A stretch of DNA of 64,000 nt. Source: Pseudomonas sp. RIT-PI-r (GTDB taxonomy: Bacteria; Pseudomonadota; Gammaproteobacteria; Pseudomonadales; Pseudomonadaceae). Position numbers and translations under genes: made by a program. The first letter of the stretch is position 1, and each line of letters begins with the position of its first letter. This document shows, piece by piece, positions 63,507-64,000 of this stretch. The stretch spans positions 310,001 to 374,000 of the forward strand of contig NZ_LIGE01000025.1 of assembly GCF_001297015.1 (NCBI RefSeq). Reading direction: 5' to 3'. The notes under the pieces were generated by a model, which was not told where the DNA came from, made no database searches, and was given only the letters and a program-made list of their open reading frames with translations.

Positions 63507-64000
63507 TTAGCCGTGGGCCTTGACGACGCGTTGATCGATCGCACCAAACAGTGACTGGCCATCGCTGCCGGTGACGTCCATGCGCACGCGATCACCGAAA
63601 CGCATAAAGCCTGTCACCGGTGCGCCGTGCTCGATCATCTCAATGGCCCGACGTTCGGCGATGCACGCCGAGCCGACATTGCGCTCGACGTTCGACACCG
63701 TGCCGGAACCGATCAGGGTGCCGGCGCGCAAGCGACGGGTTAAGGCCGCGTGGGCGATCAGCTCACCAAAATGAAAGTTCATCTGCGCGCCGTGCGGCTG
63801 GCCAAACCATTCGTCGTTCCACTGCACTTGCAGGGGCAAATTCACGCGGCCATCGCGCCAGGCTTCGCCGAGCTCATCCGGGGTAATCGCCAGCGGGGCA
63901 AAACTGGAGGACGGTTTGGCTTGCAGGAAACCGAACCCGGTGCGCATTTCCCGCGGTGCCAGCGCACGCAGGCTGACATCGTTGATCTGCAGGATCAGTT
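63507..64000 (-). CDS. Fumarylacetoacetate hydrolase-family protein, 5' part beyond window
   Basis: C-terminal part of an FAH-family hydrolase. The visible frame continues to the window edge (ending upstream with ILQINDVSLRALAPREMRTG), so the start lies outside. Seen are GFGFLQAKPSSSFAPLAITPDEL, VQWNDEWFGQPHG, MNFHFGELIAHAA, IGSGTVSNVERNVGSACIAERR and FGDRVRMDVTG. FAH-family proteins cleave C-C bonds of acylpyruvates or dehydrate and decarboxylate sugar acids. It is nine bases upstream of the DenD-like gene and in the same operon. Confidence 0.88.
   Translation of the reverse strand, partial: LILQINDVSLRALAPREMRTGFGFLQAKPSSSFAPLAITPDELGEAWRDGRVNLPLQVQWNDEWFGQPHGAQMNFHFGELIAHAALTRRLRAGTLIGSGTVSNVERNVGSACIAERRAIEMIEHGAPVTGFMRFGDRVRMDVTGSDGQSLFGAIDQRVVKAHG

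Overview
The window looks like a chromosomal segment of a Pseudomonas species, probably of the fluorescens/putida branch. This is inferred from moderately high GC content, Pseudomonas-type gene families throughout (CitMHS, OtnK/OtnC, GntR/FadR, a NodT-type RND system, VanAB-like oxygenase, P. aeruginosa AtsA-like sulfatase) and AGGAG-type ribosome binding sites. No rRNA, tRNA, CRISPR array or intact insertion sequence was seen.

Layout. (1) 1-3790 is an accessory and decaying edge: an AT-rich zinc-ribbon protein, an unknown protein, a broken type II secretion secretin, a small membrane protein and a strong terminator. (2) 3791-20308 is a carbohydrate-acid catabolic island. It holds a CitMHS transporter, a PhaB-like reductase, OtnI, an Asp/Glu-racemase relative, two FadR-type GntR regulators, an RraA-like protein, a LeuB/tartrate-dehydrogenase-like enzyme, the kinase OtnK, a LysR regulator, a beta-propeller lactonase, an AbrB-family membrane protein, an unsecreted solute-binding-like protein, an aconitase paralogue and the decarboxylase OtnC. 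(3) 20453-29354 is a chemoreceptor followed by pyk, a small ORF, eno, tpiA, gapN and gpmI. (4) 29513-32883 holds TerC with an attenuator-like leader, MaoC, a PanB paralogue, LysE and an Lrp regulator. (5) 32912-41462 is an RND efflux system, a lipoprotein and a two-component system. (6) 41780-47899 holds a flavoprotein/cytochrome sugar-acid dehydrogenase and two exported lactonase or hydrolase proteins. (7) 48310-57031 is a mixed region with an MFS pump and LysR, an XRE regulator and partner, a cupin protein, small enzymes and two broken genes. (8) 57167-64000 is a MarR-controlled VanAB-like oxygenase facing a sulfatase, cyclase, DenD-like dehydrogenase and FAH-family gene, the last cut by the window edge.

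How the genes fit together. OtnI, OtnK and OtnC are the known enzymes that turn 2-oxo-tetronate into dihydroxyacetone phosphate. Directly beyond them lies a second set of triosephosphate isomerase, non-phosphorylating GAPDH, phosphoglycerate mutase, enolase and pyruvate kinase. These are exactly the steps from dihydroxyacetone phosphate to pyruvate, with GapN replacing the GAPDH/PGK pair. Repeated TGCAAT-type sites in three promoter regions suggest common control. This self-contained acid-sugar-to-pyruvate route is the most interesting system in the window. Its entry substrate, and the roles of the aconitase, citrate-type transporter and PhaB homologue, remain open.
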